Assembly: GCF_007655135.1 (NCBI RefSeq) | Contig: NC_045134.1 | Span: 24,018,568-24,082,567 of the forward strand | Reading direction: 5' to 3' | Origin: Punica granatum | Lineage: Eukaryota > Streptophyta > Magnoliopsida > Myrtales > Lythraceae | DNA: 64,000 nucleotides | Shown: one piece after another, positions 1-12,187 of the stretch | Layout: each line of letters starts with the position of its first letter | Position numbering within the stretch: the stretch's first letter is position 1 | Translations under genes and position numbers: made by a program | Notes under the pieces: generated by a model | The model's input: only the letters and a program-made list of their open reading frames with translations | What the model was told of the DNA's origin: nothing | The model's database searches: none

Positions 1-560
1 AGACTTTTATGCCCTCTAACATAGTGTTATATCTGTCGGGAAATCTTTGTTCCAGTGAAATGGCCTCTAACATTATCTTTGTCTGCATCATAATTTCTAC
101 CGCATTTTGTTTTTCTATTTCTTCCTTCTTTTTCTCAGTTAAACATCCAAATGCTAAAATAAACTCACGCATTCAAAATATTGGCTAATTTTAATAATTT
201 TGCTATCTTATTTTATATATAATTAGTACCTTTGGATAATATTGTATTTTTTCCGGTGAATGGATAATATTAAATATTTTTAAATATTGAACGGGTGCAC
301 CCCATTTACAATTACAAATTGCTTTCCTACTGCAAATGTACTTTCCTTTCAAATATAATATATACTAGTAAAAAAAATCTCATGCATTCACACGATCTAG
401 AGCTTAAAGAAGCAAAATAAATTATTAACTAGTATGAATTCCATAAATGCACGGCTAAATTGTTTGCATAAATTTACTCTGCAACAATAAATAGGGAATT
501 TAATAAATATGTAAATGACAGCTCCTAAATATTGTTATCAGAATCTATATAAGTATATAG

Positions 561-588
<28 letters not shown>
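561..588. repeat. (TA)n microsatellite
   Basis: About 14 uninterrupted TA units. Confidence 0.95.
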
Positions 589-592
<4 letters not shown>

Positions 593-991
593 GCAAGAAC
601 ATGGTACACTCGGTCAAATGGCTTCAGAGTGTTCATTTTTTAATGAAAATTTGTCGATTTTTTGAGTTTTACTTAAAAAAAATTTTTAATTTTTGAATAT
701 ATAGATATAGATTTGTGGGACGGTTCTTTCTTTTCTCATTTTTTTGGCTATCTTTAAAATTTTTATTTTTATTTTTAAAAGATATAAATATAGATTTGTA
801 AGATCAATCGTTATTTTCTTAGGTTTTTAAGTTTTCATAAAAAAAAGATTTTTTTAAAAAACACACACTTATATATATAGATAGATTTATGGGACTACTA
901 TTTTTTTATTTTTTCTAAATTATAAATATTTTATGAGAAGACCTAGATAAAACAAATCATGCAATTTTCTTTTCTAAGAATAAATCACATC

Positions 992-1017
992 ATATATATA
1001 TATATATATATATATAT
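992..1017. repeat. (AT)n microsatellite
   Basis: About 13 uninterrupted AT units. Confidence 0.95.
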
Positions 1018-2814
1018 TCATAGATTTGGTGTGCTGTCTTTTCAAAAAGCAAATTAGATTATATTATTTTTTCATACATATATAGTTACGATGTGTTTTA
1101 AGATTGTTCAGTCTAAACTAGTTATTTTCTTTAACATACCACGAAGTTTTGATGTGTAGTGCTGTTTGTTTTTAGGGTTGTTCTTGGATAGGTGGATATT
1201 TGTAAATACTTTTGAAGTTTTGATCTAATGAGAATTACAACTTATCCAGAAAAATATTTACGATGTGTTATTCATATTATATTTTGTATGATACGTTATA
1301 AATAACGGATGTACCACACAAAAGTTGATCAATCCGCCTCTGAAACATATTACTACCATTAGACTTCTCCAATTTTTCATACGCAAGCACACGAGTTTAT
1401 TTAAGTACATTTATAATTAGATTTTTGAACATGAGTTTTGCAGCTTTTTACTTTTTTTCTCATGTATAAACTTTTATAGAATTTTTGGGATTTCCAAATT
1501 TATGCATATGTTAACATAAGATAGGATGTAACACCATATGAATCGTGATAATATTGAAAACAAAAAAAAATCATATTGCCATGATGGGGATTTTTCTTCT
1601 AAATTTTTTATGCATAATCATGAAATATTGGATTTGTCAAGATTCAAATTAAATTCTCTTCTGTTATATGATTTTTTCCTTTATCTTATTCGTGAAATTT
1701 AACTACTATTAGTCTTATATATCTAATAGTATACTATTAGTAATCGTAAGTTACTACCTTTTTCGGTGTGCACTATTTTCAACAATTCATAATAAATATT
1801 TTATATAATGAAATTAACAAAGGAAAAGATCATATTTTATCATGTACGATATACAGACTCCATGACTAGTATAGATATAAAAAAAAGGAATGCACATCAT
1901 CAATGCTGACTCAAAGAGTTAATCTTAGGTTCCTACCAAAAAAAAAAGAAAGAGTTAATCTTAGTTCAATCTTATAAGAAATTAAGGGAAAGAATTGAAG
2001 ACAGCTTTCATTATTCAAGGAAAGAAATTCTTTCTGTTTTAGAGTCCGTTAATTACAGGGGGAAAAAAAATTTCTTTGTCCTCAACACTTAACGTTTTCT
2101 CATCCTGAACCTTCTCCCATGTGTCGGTTTCAGTCCTTATGTTAAATTTCAGCCAAACCGTTTAATAAAAATTATTTTCATAATATAAAAGATAAAATAT
2201 TAGAAAAAGAAATGGAGGTCCAGGACTGCAGGACTGAAGAAGAGGAAGACGGCGTGGCGGCTGGGCCGTCCCCAGCGGCAAAGATCACCCCAATTGGAGG
2301 GGTGATGGCCGCTCAAGATCGCAATCAATCTAGATAATAAGTTTTCAACCACAATGTTGTGAGGCGAGCAAGTTAATTATACCATCATAAAAGGCAAACT
2401 TTTGATATTTTGTCATATTTACTTTAGATGTGAAAGTTCGCCTTTATATCACGACAACAATTTTGCCAGGTGACCAAGCAAGCATCTCTCCCAATTATAG
2501 TTTTTTTTTTCTTTGGTGGGTTTTTTTTTCGGTGGGCATTCCCAATTATAGTTGGTCACGGAGAAGTCCATCGATCTGTTATGGATCGCCAAGGGAATAT
2601 AGAGTTCCCCTGGCGCCAATAAAATCAGTGGAAAAAAATTCATCAATCTCTCATTGTATATACATGTAATTTCTTACTTCAAAGGGAATGTGGTGGAATC
2701 TTAATATGGATGCGAAACCGTATTAACTATTTTTTTATTAATTCGAAAACAAAACAAGATTCTTAAAAAGGTACATAAACAATCAATAAATAATGTTTAA
2801 TCACTTAATTACAT

Positions 2815-3545
2815 AGATTATGATTATTTACGTGACTGTTGTTTCTCTTTTTTTACAACATATTGCTTTGCGTGAATTACTCAAAAAAAAAATTTTCGTT
2901 TACAATTCAAGAATGAAATTTATGGACCTAATCTAGAAAACAGAGACATTGGAAGAATTAAAGGGATATGTGAAGTATTACCAATGAAAATCGACATAAA
3001 CTTCTGGTTTTGGGTCGATAGTGAGAGCTAGTGCTGAACTCTTTTCTTAATGTAGTATATTATAACATCAACCGAAATGATGAGAATTTATGTTTTTCCT
3101 CTTACTTTGTAAATAACCTTGAATTCATTGAATGGAACAGATAACAACCTCTACAGCTCGTTCACAGATTAGACACAGAATAATGAACGACGCAGCCGAA
3201 ACCCAGTATATACTCAATATATTAGTAGAAGGATGTCATGACTGATCCGATTAGGTAGATTGGTAGAGTGAATTTTGGTTCTCGATATAGGCATACGCAT
3301 AATTTTCTTCCTCAAACTCGACCACAGCTCGATTAATCAAGCAAGGCTTTTTTTTTCCTTCCCTTTTTTTTGGTGGAATGAATCAAAGGATTTTAATTTG
3401 CTTGATTGAGAAGCCATTAAACTCAACAACAGAACAATGAACATAGCAACCTAAATGCAGTACTCGATTTAGTGATAGAAGGATGTCATGTATAATCTGT
3501 TTAGATAACTTGTAGAATAAATTTAGATCTCGATAGAAGCATATC
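2815..3545. repeat. 3'-flank repeat of an S1 gene (copy 1)
   Basis: This segment matches 25065–25775 in order and orientation, with many substitutions and small indels. Shared landmarks include AAAGGGATATGTGAAGTAT, AGTAGAAGGATGTCAT-type words, and TAGAGTGAATTTTGGTTCTCG aligned with TAGAGTAAATTGAGATCTCG. Both copies lie just 3' of a minus-strand S1-like gene, so the flank was copied together with the gene. The unit beginning near AATGAACGACGCA occurs twice inside the segment (about 3180–3295 and 3430–3545). Confidence 0.75.
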
Positions 3546-3578
3546 CACCACGGGTTGATGAATCAAAGGGTTTTCCAC

Positions 3579-3584
3579 TTTATT
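3579..3584 (-). terminator. AATAAA polyadenylation signal of the first S1 gene
   Basis: A canonical AATAAA on the minus strand about 100 nt downstream of the stop codon at 3685–3687. Position and orientation suit a plant near-upstream element. Confidence 0.5.
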
Positions 3585-3684
3585 GAAAATGAAGTACAAA
3601 ACAGTTGGATGAGTTGTCCTGAATCTACCAAGGTTTTCGCATAAATATGCGATATTACAACCAGCCCATTTCTGTTCTGTAACA

Positions 3685-4134
3685 TTAATGGTGCCAAGGA
3701 AGAGAAATGTCGTAGCTTTTACTTTCACCTTCCTTGAATCCCACGATAGCATAATCTCTCGCCTCCCACTGGCAGTACTCATTGCACCTGCCATAGTCGT
3801 CCCTATCGGTATTGTAGATCTCGAACTTAATCTGCCCGCCCTGCCACGATGCCCCGCAGAAGAAAAGCGTGCTGCCAAAGATATTAACCCTAAATTGAAA
3901 CGAGTAACTCTGGCCCGCCCCTAATACGTGTTTCCCGAGATCATCGTCCCTCGATTTGCAGTGGATGGTTAAGGGCGCACCATTGGACAGCTTGTTAAAC
4001 ATTTCTACCTTGGTTTTTGGAACTATTGTGATTTTACTGGCGTCAATCGGCGTCGCTATGATCAATGATTCCTGTAACACCGCCAAAGATAGTACAATTA
4101 TTAAGAAGAAAGAACTGACATTAATAAAACTCAT
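3685..4134 (-). CDS. Self-incompatibility protein S1-like (SPH) secreted protein
   Basis: Single-exon gene for 149 residues. Residues 1 to about 27 are a hydrophobic signal peptide, so the product should be secreted. The mature part has the S1/SPH signature: NKL near residue 47, IHCKSRDDDLG at 57–67, the G-x-x-Y-x-F-x-F strand, STLFFCG around 89–94 and a C-terminal RC-x3-C-x-W. Four cysteines (59, 93, 117, 121) match the pattern expected to form two disulphides. Length is normal for the family (about 130–150). The founding poppy S1 is a stigma self-incompatibility ligand, but most plant S1 homologues have no assigned role, so mating-type function should not be assumed. The start is supported by the AAGCATGAGTTT context shared with the gene at 12968. 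No damage is seen. Confidence 0.88.
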   Translation of the reverse strand: MSFINVSSFFLIIVLSLAVLQESLIIATPIDASKITIVPKTKVEMFNKLSNGAPLTIHCKSRDDDLGKHVLGAGQSYSFQFRVNIFGSTLFFCGASWQGGQIKFEIYNTDRDDYGRCNEYCQWEARDYAIVGFKEGESKSYDISLPWHH

Positions 4135-4213
4135 GCTTGCTTAGCTCTCTTCTCTCGACCTCTTTGTCAATATGCTTTTTTAATTCTGAGGGTCTTGAAG
4201 AAACAAGAGTCGC

Positions 4214-4222
4214 TTAATATCA
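4214..4222 (-). promoter_or_regulatory. Candidate core promoter of the first S1 gene
   Basis: On the minus strand a TATTAAGC word lies about 85 bp upstream of the start codon. The S1 gene at 26055–26492 has a matching TATTTAAGC about 90 bp upstream, and in both cases a CTTCAA-containing stretch follows. Conservation between the two paralogues is the only evidence. Confidence 0.35.
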
Positions 4223-5400
4223 ATGCTGGCTTTGAATTGGATATACCAATTTTAAAATATTCTACAATGTTGAATTTATTATGAAAAGAAAGTATATTAA
4301 TTTGTAAAATTTTAATTGATTGGAGACTTGTCAATTTTTATCACAATCCAAAAAGTGACTACTTTATCCTAATTTCTATTTCTATCGGTCGCAATATAAT
4401 ATTTCCTTTTTCTATTTCCTTTTTCTTTTTTCTTTGAATCAAACATCTAAAAATGCTCAAGTTGATTCATACTTCGAAACATTGGATTGACTATTAATAT
4501 GAGATTATCCCTTTGAATTTTTAAAAAATTTGGGGAATCTTCTGATTGTTAATTTTTTCAAATAGAAACAATCATTATTAAAGTTGGGTTTTTTTTATAC
4601 TATTCGCAAAGGGCACAGAATAAGTGATGATTAATTACCACAATGAAACTAGATCTCACTAATACAGGGATTCTCATATTCTAATGCCTAATTTACCCTT
4701 AATATCTCTTATCAAATAAATCCCCTACGTTAATCCCACACCTCATCTTACCAAATAAATCCCCAACATTTTATTTTACTTAGAAAATCTTGACTATCTC
4801 TTCGGATTTGGTCGAATATATTAGTTGGCAGATGGCAAAATTCATATCCCACTTCTTTTATTCTTTTCCGGCAAAAGAAATTCCTATGACATTTTGTGTA
4901 AAATTTTGCCGCCAGTTTTCTTATTTTCCTACCTTTCTGCCTTTCCATATATCTATTTTGGTTAAGAAGTCCTTAATAATAGTTTAACATTGTATCTATC
5001 TATATCAATACTTCAATAATCTATATAAAAAAATGTGAAACTCCCTTATGTCTTTTCACAAGAAGGGGTGAGAACCATGTGGTGTACTTTCACATATGTA
5101 TGTATGTCGACCGTGTCTTCTCATTTTGGGATTTTTATTTTATCTATCACTCTGTCTCAGTGACTCTGTTGTTTATTCCACATTTTCAGAATCCCGTAAT
5201 TAGCCCTGCCCCTGCATTGTCACTGTTTGCTTTGCGTGCAAGTCCTCCTCGGTAATGGTTCTCCTTCTGCGATCGCCCATCCTCCTCTGGCCCCGCTTCC
5301 TTCGCTCGCACCTTATTATTTTGTTCTATCTCACAATAGCAGCCACTCGTCATCACATTGCATGTACTTCACGTTCCTATTACAATCTTTCTTGCCCTCA
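4223..5400. other. Intergenic DNA without a supported gene
   Basis: AT-rich spacer between two minus-strand S1 loci. Overlapping open frames near 4748–4987 and 5227–5464 have no family features and no codon bias. Confidence 0.5.
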
Positions 5401-5404
5401 AAAT

Positions 5405-5844
5405 TATGGCTTCCAAAGAATAAAAATGTCAGGGTTTTCTTTGCCTGACTTGGATCCACGATAGCATCCAATGCGGCCTCCCACTCAGAGCACCTGCGCC
5501 TTTCGTCCCTCGAGGCCTTTGTAGATGTCGAACTTCGCAAGCCAACCTTTCCATGATGCCCCACAGAAGAACAACGTGGCTCCAAAAAAGTTAACCCTGA
5601 ATTCAAACCCTTACTTCTGGTTAGCTGAGACCACGTGTGTCCCAAGGTCATCGGTCTTCGACTTGTAAGGGATACTGAAGCTTGCTTTGGCAAGGATCCT
5701 TGCTAAAGATTTGGACCCGGATCTTTGGGATCAAGCCAAATTCAATTCACTGGTGTCAATTACGATGGCCATTGTTTCCCTTAAGGGCCGTAAAACTGAT
5801 TGTAGAAGTGCTTAGAGGAACGAATTCTGATCAGCAAAACTCAT
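5405..5844 (-). pseudogene. Broken S1-like (SPH) gene
   Basis: Reading the minus strand from 5844, the ATGAGTTTT start matches the neighbouring S1 genes, but an in-frame stop follows within about 10 codons. Further on, the S1 signature is recognisable in pieces: KSKTDDLGTH, then a stop, then FRVNFFGATLFFCGASW and KFDIYK. After a frameshift, ASRDERRRCSEWEAA corresponds to the region before the last two cysteines, with the final CxW lost. There are therefore at least two stops and one frameshift. It is a dead paralogue of the gene at 3685–4134, and the C-terminal end is ragged. Confidence 0.85.
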
Positions 5845-5884
5845 ATGCTTCCTTACTGGATCTCTCCTGCAACCTTGATTGACT

Positions 5885-6289
5885 GATTGTTGTGGGCTTG
5901 AAGAAATTAAGATATAAGCAACCGTTTGAGACTCCCTCACTTTACGCTGCAAGTGTGAGTTTTATTAGTTTAATTTATAGCAGATTACATTGTGTAGGAT
6001 ATAGTTACAAACGACAATGAACATAAATGCAACGTAAAGTCTAGATGGCGATATCGTATCTGGGTATGAACTGCAACAATTGAATTGGATATGAATTTCC
6101 TTTTTTTCTTTTTTTGTTTTGTGGGGCCAAAATTAAATTTGGAATTGAAGCTATCTATTTTTTTCCACAAGAATGTTGATTATTTTCACAAAAAAGGAAA
6201 GATTGTTGATAATGTGTTGATTTAAAGTACATTAATTTGTCCATGAATAAAAAGGTACATTAATTTGTCAAATGGAACCATATTAATTC
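5885..6289. other. Intergenic DNA without a supported gene
   Basis: AT-rich spacer between the S1 pseudogene and the long LTR unit. Nothing recognisable. Confidence 0.5.
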
Positions 6290-9200
6290 TGTGCGAATCC
6301 GAATTTCGTCTCGTTGGGGCTCACATTCGTGCGTGCTGATCGCACGGCTTGGGAGTATCCACCTTCCCTAAAGACACACGGACAGACGTGAGGAGCAGTC
6401 ATCACTATCTATTTATCACCCGGATGTCAAGGGCAGATGAGTTGCTCAAATCTATGGGTAATAGATACACCTAGTTTGCTGAGACATGTGATCTGCAAAA
6501 CTGACGGTTCCAAGTTCGGGGTTTTTTTTTTTTATATGCGAGCATTTATCCTGCATGCCCTATTGGTACTCTGGTCTGTCTAGGGTTCACATTTTTTATT
6601 TTATTACCGCTTTATTATGTTACACTCATCTTATCCAGTTTGACACTATAAATTTGAAGAAATAATTGATTTGGGTTAAGAACTCGGGAAAGGAGCGAAT
6701 CCTCTTATCAAGGGTCAATCCATCATCCTCGCATCTTGGCTAACCGAACCGTGATGGCCGATTCACCGCGCGGACCGGGCCCTTGACTTGTGTGGTCCGG
6801 CTCGTCTCGGGGACTCATAAACCGATTTGACCAGTTTCACTCTCAAATTGTTCGCTCGTCGACCGGGATCATTGTGTGAATAAATATACAAATAAATGTC
6901 CTCACACTATACTCTCAAATAAATACAAAACTACGACAAATGGACCTCGCTGGATTTGCGTTCGGCTAATATTCCACTCATACCCATCGTGAGGTTTGGA
7001 AAGACCGAAATTGAAAATAATGCAAGACCTTGTACCGCACTTGGGTCGCTCGCACTTTGTGTGTGGGGTCTCTAGACCCCGTAATCGATGGTTTAGGGCG
7101 TTGGACCTCATGTGAATCGTATCCTACGGGTTCGGATTTGAACCATCATAGAACAAATAAAAGCAAATAAAAACAAACAACTTGTGTGTTAATTGTCGTG
7201 TTTACGTGATTATTAAATTATGAACTAGAGTTGCTTAACAATCACGTTTCTACCCTAAACAGACAAAACCAGAGCAGGCATGCTTGGTGAAAATCGACCA
7301 TGGGCCGTCTTGGAAGGGCTAGTAGCATTCAGCGTTGCTAAAAGGAAGGGCTTGACAGACATGATGTATGTTGTCAAGTTTTAAGTGTGTGGGTTTCTTT
7401 TAAATTCTTCTGTTTTGTGACACTGACAGATAAGCAGATTATGACAGAAGTGTATTTTTTTTTCAGAAATCTTAAAACCTAGGGTTTTGCCCTGCCCGTT
7501 TTCCCATACTTGATTATGTCGGGTGCGTGATTAGTCCCTTTTTTTGTGTTTTATAACAGATAAACTCGATCTAAGCACAAACGTAGGCAAATGGAAACAT
7601 AGAACACCATAGGGATGTCACGGTCTCCGCTCATGCCCTATGAAGGGCCGGACAACCTTTTACGGGTCGTCCTCGCTCCCGTCTCTGGTCCACCTTCCTA
7701 TGCACCCGAACCTATGCTAGAATGACAGAAAAACTTCGGTCGGGTAAAGAGGGCTATGTAGATGAATTCTCCGCCTGCAAGGGCTGCACGTCTTTGCCCG
7801 TGGATTGGAGTGTTTCGATCACTCTAACCCTAGGAATGCTGGTAGATCAAAAACTGACAATATCGCCCTTAGAGAGATATTTTGTTTTGAAAAAATGAGA
7901 CTGCATGATGCGGAACACCTTGGCCAATAGCTGGTGTCGACCGATCTCATTGATCCACCAGGGTCGTATGTAAACCTTGAAGGAGCCGTAAGGTCGGTTG
8001 GTCTGCTCGGAAGTAGTCTAAGAAGAACTCTTACATCCCAACCTGAACCGTCTGAAATCGGGCCCAGACTCGAGTCAGGACACGCGAGTCCTTCTTAGAT
8101 ATCCATGCTACACGGACCACACGCCTCAGTACTTGTAAAGAAAATGGGTTTGGAAAATGGCAAAATTATCAGTTCGTGATTTATTGATACGATTACAAAT
8201 TATTAGCTGGTTCGTACAATTTATTTAAATGTCGAGTGAGTTACTTAGCCAAGTGGAATGTCCCGATTACTACGCATGTGAGATCGATTAAATTAAATAA
8301 ATTTACTGAATACTTTGGTTTACGAGTTTCAAGCTGTCGAGCCGGCCATTAATGGACCGCTCAATGGGAGTTTTAAATCTCGGACGCCCCAAAATTAAAT
8401 CCAATTTTAAAACCGACTTTACATGATTGATCCAGTTCTTGTTAGATTTTAATCAAACATGCATTCAGACATTCCAACATACAAACATGAGTACGTATAA
8501 TCACATCAAGACTTAATTTACCTGTTTTAAATTTAAATGATCGATTAAGCCGGTTTTGATTCTTTTAGTCGATTTTATTCTTTAAAGCCGAGTGAGCACG
8601 AGATTCAATTCGTATGGATTCATTCTCATTTCACTCAATCGGTTTTAAGTTCAACATTTCATTAAATCAAGTTCATATAGGGCCGCTTTCCTTCACACGC
8701 ATTCATATTTTAAATGTCTTGATCCTCATATTAATCAAATCCATGGTGTTTTGGTCCAAAACTCATCAACAATCATCATTAGGTAATCAGTCATGCACAA
8801 GAGAGCCCTAACATGCCACTAAGCTTGGGATTTCCATACCTCTCCCGAGCTAATGTCGGGAGGATGCTCATAAACCTTTGGAAATCCTTCGAATAGAGGT
8901 GGGGACGGTCTGTCTGAGCACACAATAGCATCAAGGAGCGGGGCGACTGGTTAGCACAATGAGCTAGGGGGAAACACCAGACATGAGCAGGGCACGAACT
9001 GGGATAGTAGCTCAGGGAGGGGATGAAACTAACGGTTCAGTGCCTTGGGGAACTTGCAGGAAATCCGAACAGCAGCAATAGATTCACGAGGGAGGAGCGA
9101 AGCAGCATGAGCTTATCGATTGCAGGGAGCTCGAACGGTGATCACTAGGGAAGAATGGCAGGAGGGAGGGACATAGAGCGAGTGATGAAGAGAGAGATCG

Positions 9201-10793
9201 GGAGAAGGAGCTGGGAACAAGAAGAGGATTGCTCCTGCTCCAAAGAAAAGCCGAGAGCTATCCCCACTTCTTTTTTGTCAACTGTCCGAGAGAGATGAAG
9301 CGAGAGAGATAATCAGGAAATGTGATGGTGACGTTGTGATGGAGGCAGAGGAAAGAGTTGGAGCTGTGTGTGTCCCTCTCATTTGTTTTTGCTTGCAGGA
9401 ATCGAGCCAGGAAGAGAGAGCAGAAGATGTTGGTGTTAGTGCAAGGTGATTGATGATGGCTAAAGGGAGCCCAAGATGTTGGTGAAGAGGAAAACGAAGT
9501 GGAAGAGGAACGCTATCATCTGTGTGTCTGTGGCCGTGTTAGTGATGAGGAGGAAGGATCGATGATGATGAAAAATGGAGGGAGAGAGAGAGTGAGATAT
9601 CAATTAGAGAGCTCGGATGATGGAGAGAAAGGTGGTGATGTCTGTCACTGAGCAAGAATAAGAGAGGGAAGGTGAGAATGATGAGGGAGAAGAGAGGGAG
9701 ATCAGTTGAGAGCTCTAGTGATGGCGATGGTGCTGTCGAAGGCAGCCCCGAGAGGAGAGCCAAGGAGCTGAGCAGCGTTAGTTCCTGAAGAAGAAGAAGA
9801 AGAAGAAGAAGAAGAAAGGGAAAAAAGAAACAAAGCCCATGAACTGGCCTGGTCTCTGCAAAAATTAGGTATGGGGGGTCGGCCAATTGACCAGTTGGGC
9901 CGACCCCTCTGCCATCAGTTTCTCTCTTTGTATTTTTTTTTTTAGTTCGTACCGGGTTCCTTTGGGCAACGTTCAATTTCTCGTGATTCGTCAACATTTT
10001 CCTAATGAAAACTTTGAAATCGAGAAAATTCAAAAATAAATGGCTATATGAGAATTCCAATTTTGCATCGGTAGAGATCGAATCTCAATAAAAATCGACA
10101 TAGAACCTCCTACATGCGTCTATCATAACTGCTCGATTATTTTCGAGATTCAATCTCTTCAACTGCATATCCAAAAAGTATTTCAAGACCTTTATCATGT
10201 TCAGAAAAATTCAATAACCAATATTATGCAGGAAAATATTTTCTAGTCTCGAGTTTTGTTCCAGATTTTGAAATTTTAACTTGATGTACGTGAGACATGA
10301 AATTCTCGTCTTTTCAATCAACCATATGAAAAATGATCTGGAATTTCATTCCGTTCGAAAAAAATTCAAGAGTCGATATTATGCAGAAAATTATTTTTCA
10401 GTCCCGAGTATCATCCCGAATTTTGAAAATTAAAGTTCACGCACGTAAGGCCTGAAATTTTCGCTTCCTCAATCGGATATTCAAAAAAATTGACCACTAT
10501 TGTGTTCATAAAAATTCGAAAATCAATATTATGCAGAAAATATTTTTTAGCTCTGAATATTGTTCTGAATTTCAAAAGATGGAAATTGACGCATGTAAAA
10601 TCTGAAAACGCCCGTAGAGTATTTTTTCTGAAAAATGTAAAATATGGAGTTAAATTAAAGAGATGCCTCGAGTTCAAAAGTAGTTGAGTGTATCGAATAA
10701 TGATCAGACATGACTTCCTCAATGAATTGGGAATATGGTCCGATCCCTTTCGACAGTTTCCGAGCGCCAGTGGACCGAAACGGGGTACTGACA
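6290..10793 (+). mobile_element. Long coding-free LTR unit (probable solo LTR), family 1, copy 1
   Basis: The element begins TGTGCGAATCCG and ends GGGTACTGACA (TGT...ACA termini). It is flanked by perfect 5-bp duplications AATTC at 6285–6289 and 10794–10798, as expected of LTR-retrotransposon integration. Neither terminal sequence recurs internally, and no gag, protease, reverse transcriptase or integrase reading is seen in 4.5 kb, so it is best read as a solo LTR of an element with exceptionally long LTRs; a coding-free derivative is the alternative. The first 1 kb and the region around 8150–8280 are homologous to 53614–56648, and other parts match 14870–16402 in reverse. Open frames inside (for example around 9539–10060 and 10411–10800) are chance. 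Confidence 0.8.
9787..9816. repeat. (GAA)n microsatellite inside the long LTR unit
   Basis: About ten uninterrupted GAA units. Confidence 0.95.
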
Positions 10794-10935
10794 AATTCAA
10801 AAAAATTTTAGCGCCTCGAGGTATATAATGAAGTTATTAAACTGCGCTGTTAGGGAAGTTTCCAATTGTAAATTATTTCTTCTGTCGGAAATAATTGAGA
10901 TAAATTTAAAAAGTTGTGTTAATCACGCCTAAAAC

Positions 10936-11475
10936 CATTGTTATCAGAACCGGACCGGACCGGCCGGTTCGACCGATCGGACCGGGAACCGGCACCATGT
11001 CCGGTCCGGTTCGCCTAAAAATCGAAATGGCAGCTTTGAACCGGCCGATTTTAAGCAAAATTTCATTAAACCGGCCGGTTCTATGGGTTTTTATGGGTTT
11101 CCTATTTAATATAAAAATTGGTTGGTTGTGTAAAGATTTGAATTCATGACCTCTTACTTCTCATATTAGCATACTACCAACCAAGCCACCACCACTTTTT
11201 TGTTCTTTTAACTCTACTTTTAAGTACTTATTAAAATAAAATATTTATTTTGAAGTAAGAAATATTAAATATATAGATACTTTCTTATACTATTATTATA
11301 TTTCTTTAAAATCATCATACTTTTATCTTAATTATCATAATTTTTTTAATAATATGAATATTTATTTTATTTTAAATAAACGAGCGGTCCGACCCATCGA
11401 ACCCCCGGTTGGACCCATAAACCCATGACCCCGTATCCCTTTCGGTTCATCATCCGGTCCGGTTCTGATAACACT
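10936..11475. mobile_element. MULE-like MITE with 9-bp target duplication
   Basis: The termini are inverted repeats, GTTATCAGAACCGGACCGG on the left and its complement on the right, flanked by identical 9-bp direct repeats GCCTAAAAC at 10927–10935 and 11476–11484. A 9-bp duplication is the hallmark of Mutator-like transposition. Ends are GC-rich (CCGG repeats) and the centre AT-rich. No transposase reading is present, so it is non-autonomous. It sits 142 bp beyond the long LTR unit. Confidence 0.8.
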
Positions 11476-11680
11476 GCCTAAAACAATTCGTACTGGGTTT
11501 TTCAACAGAAAATATGTTGGAAAAAACTTCTTTAAATTCTCAATGAATTTTATTAATAATTATAATTCAACGACAGTAAAAGTGATTTCACCAAAAAAGT
11601 AATTGCATCATAGACCTACTTTAGATTGAACTGAACCAAACTCTTTCGGAAATCCGAGACTTTTGGTAGTGTGTAGTTTG

Positions 11681-12187
11681 TATTAAATTTTCATTGGGCT
11701 TATACGAGCTCGAGCCCATTTTCATTTAAAAGCTCAAGCTGATAAATAATGGTACCAAAGTCTCATATAAACCAATAAATTTTGATTCATCTTTTCTATG
11801 TGGGATTAATATCCTCAACACTAGCCCTCACGTGTAACGTGTAGTCTATTTTTGCCTACACGTTGTCACATGTCTTTAAACACCTGCCCTCAACAATTGA
11901 CCTTGAGCCGGGCTCTTCTTCCGTGTTCTGGCAAAAGGGGACTAACAGGAGGCGCACTTTGACTGCACTCGACACACTGAGCCTAACGTGATGTGAGTGC
12001 GCACACACGCGTAGGCACGCATACGCGTAACCTAGGCTCTGATACCATATTAAATTTTCATTGGGCTTATACGGGCTCGAGTCCATTTCTACTTAAAAGC
12101 TCAAGCTAATAAGTAATGGTACCAAAATCTCATATAAACCAATAAATTTTAATTCATCTTTTTTACGTGGAATTAATATTCTCAACG
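11681..12187 (-). mobile_element. Degenerate TRIM retrotransposon
   Basis: Two direct repeats of about 140 bp (11681–11820 and 12048–12187) start TATTAAATTTTCATTGGGC and end CTCAAC(A/G). They flank only 227 bp. Abutting the right repeat, 12036–12047 reads TGGTATCAGAGC on the minus strand, the initiator-tRNA-Met primer-binding site, so the element lies on the minus strand and the right repeat is its 5' LTR. The repeats differ at roughly ten or more positions, and the putative target duplication is imperfect (GTTTG at 11676–11680, CTTTG at 12188–12192), so the insertion is old. No coding capacity. Confidence 0.82.

Larger units (their letters stand above)
1..2809. other. AT-rich intergenic DNA, no supported gene
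   Basis: No reading frame here resembles a protein family on either strand. The stretch is AT-rich with A and T homopolymers and two TA dinucleotide arrays. The only longish open frame (near 2430–2669) is low-complexity and has an equally long frame on the opposite strand, so I treat it as chance. Confidence 0.6.

Noticed and set aside
3685..4134. Interpretation of the S1-like genes as an S-locus controlling self-incompatibility
   Set aside because: The family is large in plants, and most members have no mating role. No linked pollen S determinant is seen in the window, so only the family name is supported.
9539..10060. 173-residue open frame on the minus strand
   Set aside because: It lies inside the long LTR unit, is built of Leu/Ser/Phe runs from a GAA microsatellite and GA-rich DNA, and has no domain text.
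10916..11149. 77-residue frame rich in GPDRPVRP
   Set aside because: It reads the CCGG-rich terminal repeat of the MULE-like MITE.
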